Below are positions 33,435 through 42,845 of a stretch of DNA of 63,637 nucleotides, one piece after another (the stretch's first letter is position 1; each line of letters opens with the position of its first letter). Position numbers and translations under genes: made by a program. The stretch covers positions 1 through 63,637 of the forward strand of contig NZ_JFHD01000038.1 of assembly GCF_000698575.1 (NCBI RefSeq), written 5' to 3'. The stretch is from Caballeronia zhejiangensis. GTDB lineage: Bacteria; Pseudomonadota; Gammaproteobacteria; Burkholderiales; Burkholderiaceae. The notes below the pieces were generated by a model that did not search any database, was not told where the DNA came from, and worked only from the letters and a program-made list of their open reading frames with translations.

Positions 33435-35357
33435 ATGTCCGCATCCACTCTGAATATGTCGCATCCCAAACAGGGAACCTCTGCGTTGGCATTTGGTGCC
33501 ATCGGAGTCGTTTTCGGAGATATCGGTACGAGCCCGCTTTACACGCTGCGGGAGTGTTTAAAGGCCGCAGGAGGGGTTTCTCAGACGAACGTGTTCGGAG
33601 TGGTATCGCTGATCCTTTGGTCGATACTCGTCGTCGTCACATTCAAATATGTTTGTTTCGTGATGCGCGCCGATAGTGGCGGGGAGGGAGGCATACTTAC
33701 GTTGGCCACCCTGTCTTCACGAGCAGCCCCTCGGCATCTACGAAGCGTGCTCCTCGTCGTTGGAGTCTTCGGTGCGGCGATGTTCTACGGAGACTCGATG
33801 ATCACGCCCGCCGTGTCAGTGGTCTCGGCCGTGGAGGGGCTTTCGCTTGTAAGCAGGTCGCTGACGCATTGGATTGTTCCGGTATCCCTTGCGATTCTCA
33901 TCTGTCTGTTTGCTATTCAAAGGTTTGGAACGGGGTTGGTAGGCAAGTTGTTTGCCCCAGTGATGGTCACGTGGTTCCTGATCCTCGCTGCGCTTGGCGT
34001 GTTACACGTGGTTCAGCATCCCACGGTGCTTGAGGCCGCTTTGCCCAGTTACGCTTTCAATTTCGTAGCGGACAACCCGAAGACGGCGTTTGTCGTTTTG
34101 GGATCGGTGTTCCTTGCGCTGACTGGTGGCGAAGCGCTCTATGCTGACATGGGACATTTCGGGAAGAAGCCAATCCGCCTAGTGTGGCTTGCGCTGGTCC
34201 TTCCTAGTCTTGTCATCAATTACTTCGGCCAGGCGGCATTGGTGTTAAGCGAACCATCTGCCGCTCAGCAGCCCTTCTTCATGTCGGCGCCTGGTTGGGC
34301 TCTGATACCGCTCGTAGCTTTAGCGGCTGGTGCCACAGTCATCGCTTCGCAAGCGGTCATCTCCGGTGCGTTCTCCATGACCAATCAAGCGGTGCAACTC
34401 GGTCTGCTTCCTCGATTGTCGGTGGTACACACTTCTACGCAAGCCTTGGGGCAGGTTTTCGTTCCATTCGTGAATCGCTCGCTGTGTTTGGCTGTGATCT
34501 TATTGGTGTTGTTGTTCCGCTCGTCGGGCAGTCTTGCCTCGGCCTACGGCATCGCCGTGGCTTCGACAATGCTTCTCACCACTGTTCTCATGTTCGTCAT
34601 CGCGCGAACCTCATGGTGCTGGAGTCGCCGCAAGGCTTTAGGAATCATCGGCCCCTTGGCAATGGTTGACGTGCTTTTTGTCTCGAGCAACGCGAGGAAA
34701 GTGGTCGAAGGGGGCTGGTTTCCGCTGCTCGCTGGGACCGTGTTGTTCACAGTCCTCATGACATGGCATCACGGGCGTGCGATCCTTATTGCGCACATCA
34801 AAAAAGAGAACCCGCCGCTGCGAGTAGTCCTGCGCTCGCTGCTTCATGGCAGTGATAGACCGACGCGGGTGGAGGGTACCGCTGTATTTCCGACCAGCGT
34901 CGTCGGCGTGACCCCAACCGCGTTCATGCACAACCTGAAACATAACCGTGTCCTTCATGATACGAACATCTTCATCGCAGGAACAACCGAGGCGATGCCA
35001 TTCGTTGACGGACCAGACAAGGCCATCGTTGAAAGTCTCGGCCGAGGATGCTTTGGGGTCAGAGTTCGCCACGGTTGGATGGAAGTTCCGGATCTACCAG
35101 CCGCGCTGCGCCTCGTGGAAGGACGTATCCCGTGTTGGCATTACGACGTCGCCGATACATCGTTCTTCCTCGCACGAGATTCAATTCGGGCTCAAGGCGG
35201 AACCTCGGTGGTGACCTCGTGTCGAGAAAAGCTTTTCGCATTTCTCGCCCGTAACACTGCTCATGCCGCCGAGTACTACAGTTTGCCTGCAAGCCGGGTA
35301 GTGGAGCTCGGTGGCCAAATCAATCTCTCGCTGCGGAAAGCATCTGAGCCGCGGTGA
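33435..35357 (+). CDS. kup: Kup potassium uptake protein
   Basis: Inner-membrane K+/H+ symporter of 640 residues, the normal length. The N-terminal signature GAIGVVFGDIGTSPLYTLRE, the block FVMRADSGGEGGILTLATL and the block MFYGDSMITPAVSVVSAVEG are all intact. About twelve membrane helices are followed by a cytoplasmic C-terminal domain. It imports potassium, especially at low pH or under osmotic stress. A TetR gene follows without a gap. Confidence 0.96.
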   Translation: MSASTLNMSHPKQGTSALAFGAIGVVFGDIGTSPLYTLRECLKAAGGVSQTNVFGVVSLILWSILVVVTFKYVCFVMRADSGGEGGILTLATLSSRAAPRHLRSVLLVVGVFGAAMFYGDSMITPAVSVVSAVEGLSLVSRSLTHWIVPVSLAILICLFAIQRFGTGLVGKLFAPVMVTWFLILAALGVLHVVQHPTVLEAALPSYAFNFVADNPKTAFVVLGSVFLALTGGEALYADMGHFGKKPIRLVWLALVLPSLVINYFGQAALVLSEPSAAQQPFFMSAPGWALIPLVALAAGATVIASQAVISGAFSMTNQAVQLGLLPRLSVVHTSTQALGQVFVPFVNRSLCLAVILLVLLFRSSGSLASAYGIAVASTMLLTTVLMFVIARTSWCWSRRKALGIIGPLAMVDVLFVSSNARKVVEGGWFPLLAGTVLFTVLMTWHHGRAILIAHIKKENPPLRVVLRSLLHGSDRPTRVEGTAVFPTSVVGVTPTAFMHNLKHNRVLHDTNIFIAGTTEAMPFVDGPDKAIVESLGRGCFGVRVRHGWMEVPDLPAALRLVEGRIPCWHYDVADTSFFLARDSIRAQGGTSVVTSCREKLFAFLARNTAHAAEYYSLPASRVVELGGQINLSLRKASEPR

Positions 35358-35425
35358 CCGCGCTGTACGACATATATACGAAAAATCGAGGGCTCCAGCA
35401 GAGTGAACTCGAACAGAAGGAAAAA

Positions 35426-36091
35426 ATGAGACAGCAAAGAGTCAAGAGGGACCCTAAGGGGACACGAAAGCGCATCCTTGACGCGGCTATAACCCAATTT
35501 GCGATGTTTGGGTTAGCTGGTGCACGGATTGACGGCATTGCAGAAGCAGCAGAAGAAAACGAGCGGATGCTCTACGACTACTTCGGAAACAAAGAAGGAC
35601 TCTACATCGCCGTCCTCGACGCGATGTACACCGAATTTTCTGCAAGAGAAGCAATGTTGGATCTTCAGGTTGTCTCACCTGCGATCGCTATTCGTAAGCT
35701 TGCGCTGTCAATGTGGGCGCATCTTCGAGACAATCCGCACTGGACAAGTCTGATAAACAACGAGAATCTGCACGAAGGGCAATATTTAAAGAAATCGACG
35801 CAGGTTCGCGAAGCAATATCGCCGCTGGTGCGAACCATTCGTGTGACCATCGCTCGTGGTGTGGCGATGCGTGAATTCCGGGCAGGAGTTGATGCGCTGG
35901 ACTTCGCTGTGACGATGATTGGAATGGGGTATTTCACTGTATCGAACAGATCCAGTCTGCTTGCTTTGGTAGGTCGAGACTACTCGGACAAGGCCAGACA
36001 TGAGAAAGTTTCGACAATGCATGTGGAGATGTTGTTGTCATATCTGCAACCACATGCAGATTGTTCAAGCGGTGCCGATTTGACCTCTTAG
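35426..36091 (+). CDS. TetR-family transcriptional regulator
   Basis: Protein of 221 residues from the ATG at 35426, which has AGAAGGAAAAA directly before it. A GTG at 35354 in the same frame overlaps the kup stop but adds no family residues. The N-terminal helix-turn-helix is KGTRKRILDAAITQFAMFGL followed by DGIAEAAEENERMLYDYFGN. The effector domain is not assignable to a ligand. The target may be kup or the HPP gene downstream; this is inference from position. Confidence 0.9.
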   Translation: MRQQRVKRDPKGTRKRILDAAITQFAMFGLAGARIDGIAEAAEENERMLYDYFGNKEGLYIAVLDAMYTEFSAREAMLDLQVVSPAIAIRKLALSMWAHLRDNPHWTSLINNENLHEGQYLKKSTQVREAISPLVRTIRVTIARGVAMREFRAGVDALDFAVTMIGMGYFTVSNRSSLLALVGRDYSDKARHEKVSTMHVEMLLSYLQPHADCSSGADLTS

Positions 36092-36260
36092 TAACGTGAG
36101 CTACGCACTTTCCCCTCTTCGGCAAGCATGTTGGAATGACTTGCTTGTAGCGGCAGCGGCAACCTCGAGGCGCGTACGAAAAGCGCGCCTGCAATCTCTC
36201 GACTAACCTCCGTGCACAGCCTACGGACTGCATGACGAGCATCTCTCGGAGCTGAAAATC

Positions 36261-37424
36261 GTGCCGTATTTCGATTTACGCCGCTGGTTGCGAGGGTTCA
36301 TCCCCGCCCCGGTTACTCTTCGGTGGACCGAACGTTTGCGCGCCGGAGTTGGTGCGCTCGTCGGCATCGCTCTTACAGGTGGTATCGCTCACCTGCTGGT
36401 CCGCGATGCGTCGGTCATCCCATTTTTGATCGCGCCGATGGGCGCTTCTGCCGTGCTCTTATTTGCGGTACCTACAAGCCCACTTGCGCAGCCTTGGTCC
36501 ATCATCGGAGGAAATCTTGTTTCAGCGACGGTGGGCGTCACCTGTGCGATGTTGATTCATGATCCTGTCGCTGCCGCAGCGCTTGCGATAGGAATGGCTA
36601 TCTGCGCAATGTTCGCATTGCGCTGTGTACATCCGCCCTCCGGCGCTGTCGCGCTGACGGCAGTGCTGGGCGGACAGTCAATCCATACACTCGGCTACGG
36701 GTTCGTAGTTGCTCCAGTGGGCGTTCAATCAGTTGTTCTCTTGTTGAGTGCAATCGAGTTTCATGCGTTGACGGGGCATCGTTACCCGCATGGCCACGCA
36801 GTGCCCAAAACCGATGGGGGTTCTAACCTAGTGCAAGGCAACGTACCAGACGCAGCTGCATTTCTAAGAGCAGATCTGGAAGCCGTGCTCGCACGTCAAA
36901 AGGACTGGTTAGACGTCGACCCCGACGACCTGGAGACATTGCTACGAGAGACGCAACTTCAGGCTTACGCACGTCGCTTCAAAGAGTTCACGTGTGCGGA
37001 CATTATGACCCGCCAGGTGGTCTCAGTAGGTCTCGACACAAGTGCCCGCAGCGCGCTGCGCTTATTGGCGCGCCATCGAGTGAAAGCACTCCCTGTGATA
37101 GATGCCTCGAATCGTTTGCGAGGGATCGTAACTCGGCCAGATCTTGTGGTTGTCCCGCGTAGCAGAGGAGCGAGCATTGTTGAGCGCCTTTTCGGTCGCT
37201 CCTCGAGAACCGACGCAGTCGTTAGTTCGCTCACGACCACGGAGGTTCGTTCTGTCGATACGAACACCGCGATCGCAGAGTTGGTACCTATGTTCGCTCA
37301 TTTCGGACACCACCATGTGCCCGTGGTTGATCAGGAGGAGCACTTGGTCGGAATGATCACTGAGACGGACCTCATCTCAGGTCTGTATCGCCAAACTCTC
37401 ACGGCTAAACAACAGTCCGCTTGA
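36261..37424 (+). CDS. HPP-family membrane protein with a CBS pair
   Basis: Protein of 387 residues starting at a GTG with CGGAG upstream. The N-terminal half is an HPP domain with four to five membrane helices and the signature RCVHPPSGAVALTAVL, related to a chloroplast nitrite transporter. The C-terminal half holds two CBS domains (about residues 245-300 and 320-375), which usually sense adenine nucleotides. A role in moving nitrite, which is released by PnpA, is tempting but cannot be shown from sequence. Confidence 0.9.
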   Translation: MPYFDLRRWLRGFIPAPVTLRWTERLRAGVGALVGIALTGGIAHLLVRDASVIPFLIAPMGASAVLLFAVPTSPLAQPWSIIGGNLVSATVGVTCAMLIHDPVAAAALAIGMAICAMFALRCVHPPSGAVALTAVLGGQSIHTLGYGFVVAPVGVQSVVLLLSAIEFHALTGHRYPHGHAVPKTDGGSNLVQGNVPDAAAFLRADLEAVLARQKDWLDVDPDDLETLLRETQLQAYARRFKEFTCADIMTRQVVSVGLDTSARSALRLLARHRVKALPVIDASNRLRGIVTRPDLVVVPRSRGASIVERLFGRSSRTDAVVSSLTTTEVRSVDTNTAIAELVPMFAHFGHHHVPVVDQEEHLVGMITETDLISGLYRQTLTAKQQSA

Positions 37425-37866
37425 TGAAGCGAAAACTTGTTCATCAGCTGTGTCGAACAATTTTGGTGGGTTAGCCTACGTCACCGCTTGCGCAATTGAC
37501 GACAACGATCTCGGCGCAAAGATCCGTTGCGTCAGAAATTCTGGCTTGCTTGCCTTTCGAGGATGATACGCGTGAGCTATGCGCGAGTGATGAGTGCTGT
37601 CCCTGTGGATCGGCGTTCCCGTAGCTAGACCAGTCCTTCTCAACTTGCACTTAGAGACCGTGTAGACGCCAATTGCGGCGGCCGTTTCGAAGACGTTTTT
37701 ACCTCAAAGGCGCCACTAACGCGGGACATCGAGCATAGCGAGCGATATTCCGACGTGGTAAGGTTTTCATTTAATCGTCACGAAGCTTACGACGGTCGAC
37801 GCGCTGAAATCGGCGCGATCCTAGCGCAATGAGTACTGACGAACACAACAATAGCAGGAGACTACG
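37425..37866. other. Non-coding stretch before the LysR gene
   Basis: About 440 bp with no supported gene or repeat. The right end carries the ribosome binding site AGGAGA of the LysR gene. No GTT-N11-AAC box was seen here. Confidence 0.5.
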
Positions 37867-38796
37867 GTGGACCTATATTTAAGCATTGAGGCGTTCGTGA
37901 GGGTTACCGAATCCGGTAGTTTCGGATCGGCAGCGCAGCAGCTCAATGTAGCAAAGTCCGTCATCAGCACGCGCGTGCAGCAGCTCGAAGAACATCTTGG
38001 CGTGTCGCTGTTTCACCGCTCGAGCAGAGCTGTTAAGTTATCAGAGATTGGCCTGTCATACTACGGAGATTGCCATGATTTGATGGAGCGCATGCAAGCG
38101 CTTTCTCAGCGATCAAAAAATATTACCGCAGCACTTACGGGCACGCTACGCGTCGCTGCGCTCAATGGATTCGCGCTACAGCACTTACCCGCTGTGATTG
38201 AAACATTCCGAAAAAGTCATCCGCATGTCGAATTTGACATCTTCGCAAACGATCAAGTTGTCGATCCAGTGCAGGAAGGTTTCGACCTTGTGCTACAGAT
38301 TTTTCCGCCAGCGTCCGAGTCGTTGATAGAACGCCGACTTTTCAGAATGCGAGGTGTATTTGTCGCTTCACCGGAATATCTAAGGAACATCGCACCTATT
38401 TCGAGCCCAGATGATCTTTGTGTGCATGATTTCGCTTGTTATCGTTACTATCCGTGGCGAAATCGATGGATCCTGCACCATGGGTCTCAGCACGAGGAGG
38501 TGACGTTAACCCCCGCACTTCGTTCCAATAGCGTCCACTTAGTCAACCAATTTGCTCATCGCGCGATGGGAATTGCATATCTTCCAACCATGATAGTCTG
38601 GAAAGACTTACTGGACGGAACTCTCGTGAGAGTTTTGCCCGAGTATCGGACTGAGGTTCCCTACTTTTCGGCGGTGTACCCAACTTCGCATCGCGCGACA
38701 GCGAAGGTCAAGTTATTTTTGGATCTTTTGTCAGCTACTTTCGCCATGGAGCCTGAATGGGACCGCGCGCTGGGACTGTCCGAAGATGTAGCGTGA
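37867..38796 (+). CDS. LysR-type transcriptional regulator
   Basis: Protein of 309 residues starting at a GTG with AGGAGA upstream. The winged helix is ESGSFGSAAQQLNVAKSVIS followed by RVQQLEEHLGVSLFHRSSRAVKL, and a periplasmic-binding-like effector domain follows. Residues resemble the CrgA-type group. It stands alone on its strand before a glutathione S-transferase gene, a possible target. Whether it is also the activator that reads the GTT-N11-AAC boxes near the pnp genes cannot be decided from sequence. Confidence 0.93.
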   Translation: MDLYLSIEAFVRVTESGSFGSAAQQLNVAKSVISTRVQQLEEHLGVSLFHRSSRAVKLSEIGLSYYGDCHDLMERMQALSQRSKNITAALTGTLRVAALNGFALQHLPAVIETFRKSHPHVEFDIFANDQVVDPVQEGFDLVLQIFPPASESLIERRLFRMRGVFVASPEYLRNIAPISSPDDLCVHDFACYRYYPWRNRWILHHGSQHEEVTLTPALRSNSVHLVNQFAHRAMGIAYLPTMIVWKDLLDGTLVRVLPEYRTEVPYFSAVYPTSHRATAKVKLFLDLLSATFAMEPEWDRALGLSEDVA

Positions 38797-39219
38797 CAGC
38801 ACCAAAGGTAGGCGGATGCGACGCACGCATTCGCGGAGCGTTTGGCATACGTAATTAGGTGTTCCATGGACCCGTCCTGTCCCATCACCCAGCACAGACG
38901 CGTCTTTTTAGTCGTTCGCAACAGTAATACACAAAAAATATAATTAAAACAGAGATGTACACCCAAATATCCTCTGAAAAAGACGGGTGTGCGCGACACT
39001 CTATGGCGCGACGCTTACGATTAAGCGACTGAATAAACGAGGTCATTTTGGTCACGAGAACGCCGCACTTGCGCACCTTGGTTCAGAACCCTTCAAGACA
39101 AACGGTTGTGCCATCGTTAGCCAGACGTCTCTTAAATTTTTGATCTCTGTGGTTGTGCACGGGCTAGCAATGCCGCTGTGTAATGTGATATCTCGCGATT
39201 TCTTAGAGAGGAAGAAATT
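38797..39219. other. Non-coding stretch between LysR and GST genes
   Basis: About 420 bp, partly AT-rich near 38920-38960. No gene is supported; it probably carries the promoter of the glutathione S-transferase gene. Confidence 0.5.
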
Positions 39220-39927
39220 ATGTATGACGATGGCGCCGAAGGTGACAACCTGCTTTCCTCAGCATCTCAGCATGGCGTATCAAGAGGAAATAAGTGGCCG
39301 GACAAGCCGATCCGTCTTTATTCGATGACTTACTCCGGGCACGGGCATCGCGTCGAGTTGTTCCTGTCGCTTTTAGGTCTTCCATATGAAAAGATAAATG
39401 TAGACCCGAAGAGTGGTTTTCTAAAACAGCTCGAATACCGTCGACTTAATCCACATTCTCTCGTGCCGGTAATAGTTGACGGAGACGTCACACTGCATGA
39501 GTCCACCGCCATTCTTGTTTATCTCGCGCGCACCTACGGCGACAACTGGTTGCCCGATGACCCGGTGCGCGAAGCGTTAGTTCAACAATGGTTTTCTTAC
39601 TGCTCCGGACCAATAGCGTACGGACCCTGCGCTGCACGGCGCCTGGTGGTTTACGATGAAGAGTTGGTCCCGTTCGTCACTGCCATCGATATTGCGACCA
39701 AATTCTTCTCGGTTGCTGAGGAGCATTTTTCAAAGCACGTTTATGCCATTGGAGATATGTTGACAGTAGCCGACATCGCTGCCTACACATACATCGCTCA
39801 CGCACCCGAAGGCGGCATTTCATTGGAACCATATCCGAATCTAACGGATTGGCTTAATCGCATTGAAGATTTGCCGGGATTTGTCCGGATGCCTCGGGCA
39901 CCAGAGCCATCGCTTGAAGATGCATGA
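39220..39927 (+). CDS. Glutathione S-transferase family protein
   Basis: Protein of 235 residues with an N-terminal thioredoxin-like GST domain that begins at about residue 30 (IRLYSMTYSGHGHRVELFLS), after an unusual 29-residue leader. The glutathione-binding turn NPHSLVPVIVDGD and LHESTAILVYLA are present, and a helical C-terminal domain contains MLTVADIAAYTYIAHAPEGG. GAGAGGAAG precedes the ATG at 39220. The leader may mean that the real start lies inside. It may detoxify reactive quinones, but the substrate is unknown. Confidence 0.9.
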   Translation: MYDDGAEGDNLLSSASQHGVSRGNKWPDKPIRLYSMTYSGHGHRVELFLSLLGLPYEKINVDPKSGFLKQLEYRRLNPHSLVPVIVDGDVTLHESTAILVYLARTYGDNWLPDDPVREALVQQWFSYCSGPIAYGPCAARRLVVYDEELVPFVTAIDIATKFFSVAEEHFSKHVYAIGDMLTVADIAAYTYIAHAPEGGISLEPYPNLTDWLNRIEDLPGFVRMPRAPEPSLEDA

Positions 39928-40118
39928 AGAGGCCGATTGTCTGTCTGCACTGGCCAGAAGTTCACCGCGTCGGACTTACGCGTTGTTGTCTAAGAACCGC
40001 TTACTGGTTAGTTAGGTAAATGTTCGTGACGCCCCTGCGGTATGCCACTCTGTCAGTGGATCGATAGAATTGCTAGTCGAGAAACATCGTCACGCGGGCG
40101 GACGATCGAAGACTAGCA

Positions 40119-40892
40119 CTACGGCAGGCTCCTGAGACTCAATTCGCTGCGTTCTTCATCGGGCGTGCTAGAAGCCCAGAGAATCTCAAAAAAATTCGTT
40201 TGAAACGCACAGAGTTCCGCGCTCTGGATCGATAGAGCGTAATGTTCGGCTTTTGACGAGATAAAAGCAACCCTATCGTCATAGAGGTAGGTGGTGACGC
40301 CGGCGTCAAAGGATTCAGGGGCGAATCTCAACGTCCGGCGTTCTCGCTGCGAACTACGCCAGAGGTCACGATTGTCAGGCGGCCCGCAGCGAATAATCCG
40401 AAGCGGGATCCCGGACTTGACGCGCTTGGCAACAACGCTCGCGATGGTCTCGTAACCCGGCATTCTGAACAGTTCGCTATTCGACATGATTGCACGAAGC
40501 TCTTGAGTTCCGGACTCGACCATTTCGTCGAGGACAGTCTTGATACCTTCGACACCGACAAAGAAGCGAACTTGAGGTTTCCCTCCGGAGGAATTATGCA
40601 AAGCACGCAACTGTGGCAACACGTCTTGCACAACTTGGCGCTGGCATTCAACGCGTCGAAGAAGCGCTATCGGATCTTGTGGAATGACATAGCTGCGAGC
40701 ACCTTTTTGAACAGTTGCAACAAGGCCTGTTGCGAGAAGACGGTCGAGCACTTCATAAGCATTTGTGCGACCGATCCCCGCCTTTTGCGCGATGGTGGCA
40801 ACGGTCGCTTCTCCGAGCTCCAGCGATGCGAGATAAAAATCAGCCTTGTGACCATCTACGCCTGCCGCCTGTAGCATTTCCACTAGATTCAT
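40119..40892 (-). CDS. TrmB-family transcriptional regulator
   Basis: Protein of 257 residues. The N-terminal winged helix (ASLELGEATVATIAQKAGIG and then RTNAYEVLDRLLATGL) matches TrmB regulators, which are known for sugar metabolism in archaea and occur in some bacteria. The C-terminal part has the phospholipase-D-like sensor fold expected for this family (EGIKTVLDEMV, LRIIRCGPP). No obvious target gene is adjacent. Confidence 0.85.
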   Translation of the reverse strand: MNLVEMLQAAGVDGHKADFYLASLELGEATVATIAQKAGIGRTNAYEVLDRLLATGLVATVQKGARSYVIPQDPIALLRRVECQRQVVQDVLPQLRALHNSSGGKPQVRFFVGVEGIKTVLDEMVESGTQELRAIMSNSELFRMPGYETIASVVAKRVKSGIPLRIIRCGPPDNRDLWRSSQRERRTLRFAPESFDAGVTTYLYDDRVAFISSKAEHYALSIQSAELCAFQTNFFEILWASSTPDEERSELSLRSLP

Positions 40893-41243
40893 CGCAAGTT
40901 CCTACGTATATAAGGGCGATATCTTTCAATATTTGTCAATCAAAAAACGACGAACGGGTCGTTCTGAATTTCCGAACACGAGCGAATTTATTGGCTTGTC
41001 AATTCGTTGTCCGATGGCTTTATAACATGCTTATGAGCCCGGCAGCATGGGGCATTGTTCTCAGGCGAACTGTGGAGAAGCCGGTAACGCATCCGATGAC
41101 TTACATGCCTTGTGGGATAAGCCGCGAGCGTGGAGGGATGAAGGGCCGACTCGGCGGTGTAACGTAAGCGGCCTGGAAACTCACCTTGATCGTGGTTGAA
41201 GCGCTTGGGAGTATCGTGTCCATCAAAGCGAATAAGCAGACAC

Positions 41244-41630
41244 GTGAACACTATTGAAGAAGAGGCTTTACCGACGCGTCGCCGTCGCCGGCGCTACACC
41301 GAAGAATTCAAGGCGCGCGTTGTCGCCGCTTGCTTGGGCACCGGCGTGTCGGTGTCGGCCGTCGCGCTGGAACATCGGCTCAACGCGAATCTATTGCGCC
41401 GTTGGCTTGATCAGGCAGAAGGCAGACTTCCGAAGCGGTTGTCTGAAAGCCCCGTAGAAGCTCAATCGACACCACTGCCAGCGTTCGTTCCCGTTGCGAT
41501 GGGGGCAAAGGAGGTAGCCTCGCCCGAAATCCGGGTCGAAGTTCGCCGGGGCAATCAGTCGATAACAGTGAGCCGGCCAGTCTCCGAAGCCGCGCAATGC
41601 GCGACATGGTTGCGCGAGTGGCTGCGGTGA
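41244..41630 (+). CDS. IS66-family TnpA (helix-turn-helix accessory protein)
   Basis: Protein of 128 residues from the GTG at 41244 (MNTIEEEALP...); the frame is open upstream to 41196. The helix-turn-helix RYTEEFKARVVAACLGTGVS with LEHRLNANLLRRWL is typical of the first gene of IS66. Its stop overlaps the tnpB start. Confidence 0.9.
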   Translation: MNTIEEEALPTRRRRRRYTEEFKARVVAACLGTGVSVSAVALEHRLNANLLRRWLDQAEGRLPKRLSESPVEAQSTPLPAFVPVAMGAKEVASPEIRVEVRRGNQSITVSRPVSEAAQCATWLREWLR

Positions 41631-41965
41631 TTCGTGTCGACGAGATCTGGCTAGCAGTCGATCCGCTGGACATGCGGGCCGGCTTCGACACGGCGTTGGG
41701 GCGCGTGGTGAAGGTGTTCGGCGCCGCGCATCCGCACCACGCCTATCTGTTCACCAACCGCCGCGCCAATCGACTGAAAGTTCTCGTCCACGACGGCATC
41801 GGCATCTGGTTGGCAGCGCGCCGGCTGAACGAGGGGCAGTTCGCCTGGCCTCACGCTGGCAGCGAACCCAAGCAGCAGGTACTCACGCATGAGCAACTGG
41901 CGGGCTTGGTGCTCGGGCTGCCGTGGCAGCGGATCGGCCAAGATGGCGTGATACGCATAATCTGA
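41627..41965 (+). CDS. tnpB: IS66-family TnpB (IS66 Orf2-like protein)
   Basis: Protein of 112 residues, full length. The GTG at 41627 overlaps the tnpA stop (GTGA) and gives the family start VIRVDEIWLAVDPLDMRAGF; an in-frame ATG at 41597 is upstream. Motifs HAYLFTNRRANRLKVLVHDG and WLAARRLNEGQFAWP are characteristic. TnpB is needed for IS66 movement in characterised elements. Confidence 0.92.
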   Translation: MIRVDEIWLAVDPLDMRAGFDTALGRVVKVFGAAHPHHAYLFTNRRANRLKVLVHDGIGIWLAARRLNEGQFAWPHAGSEPKQQVLTHEQLAGLVLGLPWQRIGQDGVIRII

Positions 41966-42030
41966 CGTCTCGGCGGCGACGTATACAGTTGTGCTTCTCG
42001 CGTTTGCGGGGTTCTGGCAGACTGGTCTGC

Positions 42031-42216
42031 ATGAACCCGCCGGCCGACCTCGACGACCTCAGTCCAGAGCAGTTGCGCGCCCTCGCGCCGCAACTGCTCG
42101 CCGAGGTCCACTCCAAGGATCTGGAGGTGACGGAGAAACGGCGAGAGGTCCGTGAGCTAGAACGGGAGCTGCATTACCCGCAAACTCGCATCGACCAACT
42201 GACTCACGAGATCTAC
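42031..42216 (+). pseudogene. 5' fragment of IS66 transposase tnpC
   Basis: The ATG at 42031 opens MNPPADLDDLSPEQLRALAP and continues through the coiled-coil leucine-zipper region to IDQLTHEI, the N-terminus of IS66 TnpC. The match then stops, before the zinc-binding and DDE regions. The frame runs on to 42570 through unrelated sequence. The element cannot move without a transposase from elsewhere. Confidence 0.8.
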
Positions 42217-42312
42217 TCATCGCGCCAACGACATCTCGCAATTGCTTCCGCACCGTTGGGCGCCCACCATTGGTTAAGCATTCGTACCGAAACCAGGTGC
42301 GCAGACAAGCAG

Positions 42313-42501
42313 CTACCGGCGCGCGGCAACGACTCTAAGACCAAGGGAGGAAGCCAGCGCTGTCGCCTCCTCTTGCGTCTGGCAGCAATCAATCCAAAAA
42401 GCGGTACCCGCAACGGCAATTGCGTAGGGCAGGACATCGCTGCCGCATTCATCCTGCTTGTAGATCACCACTTCCGCACCTGCCTCGAGGAAATCGGTCA
42501 T
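42313..42501 (-). CDS. Possible passenger gene inside the IS66 element
   Basis: A minus-strand frame of 62 codons in the stretch that replaces tnpC. The translation (AEVVIYKQDECG, PYAIAVAGTAFWIDCCQTQE, then EATALASSLGL) has the mix of a folded small protein and recalls short unassigned Burkholderia proteins. The ribosome binding site is weak. It could be a cargo gene or a leftover of a chromosomal gene. Function unknown. Confidence 0.4.
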   Translation of the reverse strand: MTDFLEAGAEVVIYKQDECGSDVLPYAIAVAGTAFWIDCCQTQEEATALASSLGLRVVAARR

Positions 42502-42845
42502 CTCAGCCGGGCACTATGGGAAAACCTTCGCAACGTGGTTGGTTTGGGCAACGGAAAGAGGCATGGATAACTCACAGGAATCGAACGATCCGAAAGAGAA
42601 ATTCGGGTACACCGACACGCTATCACATCGAGTCAGTTTGGCAACCTGATGGGCGTTGCGACTACAGGCCGTCTAGATGCCTTCCCTGGGCGCTTACGAT
42701 GTAACTGAAAAGCCTGCAATCAATTGGCGCGTCAGCGAGCGTTCGACATGCGCCTAGATGCACTTGCTGTGTTAAGCTGCGTTCGCCTTACAGACCGAAG
42801 TTCTATCGGCTCAAAAGGCTTAGTTTCTTGATACTGGATGCAGAG

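Larger units (their letters stand above)
41164..42697 (+). mobile_element. Shortened IS66-family element with an imperfect 8-bp target duplication
   Basis: The left end gtaagcggcctggaaac and the right end, as its reverse complement gtaagcgcccagggaag, are imperfect inverted repeats with the GTAAGCG tip of IS66. The flanks are ggtgtaac on the left and gatgtaac on the right, seven of eight the same. Inside are tnpA, tnpB and only the first 60 or so codons of tnpC. Normal IS66 elements are about 2.5 kb; here about 1.2 kb of tnpC is missing and roughly 480 bp of unrelated DNA stands in its place. Confidence 0.75.
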
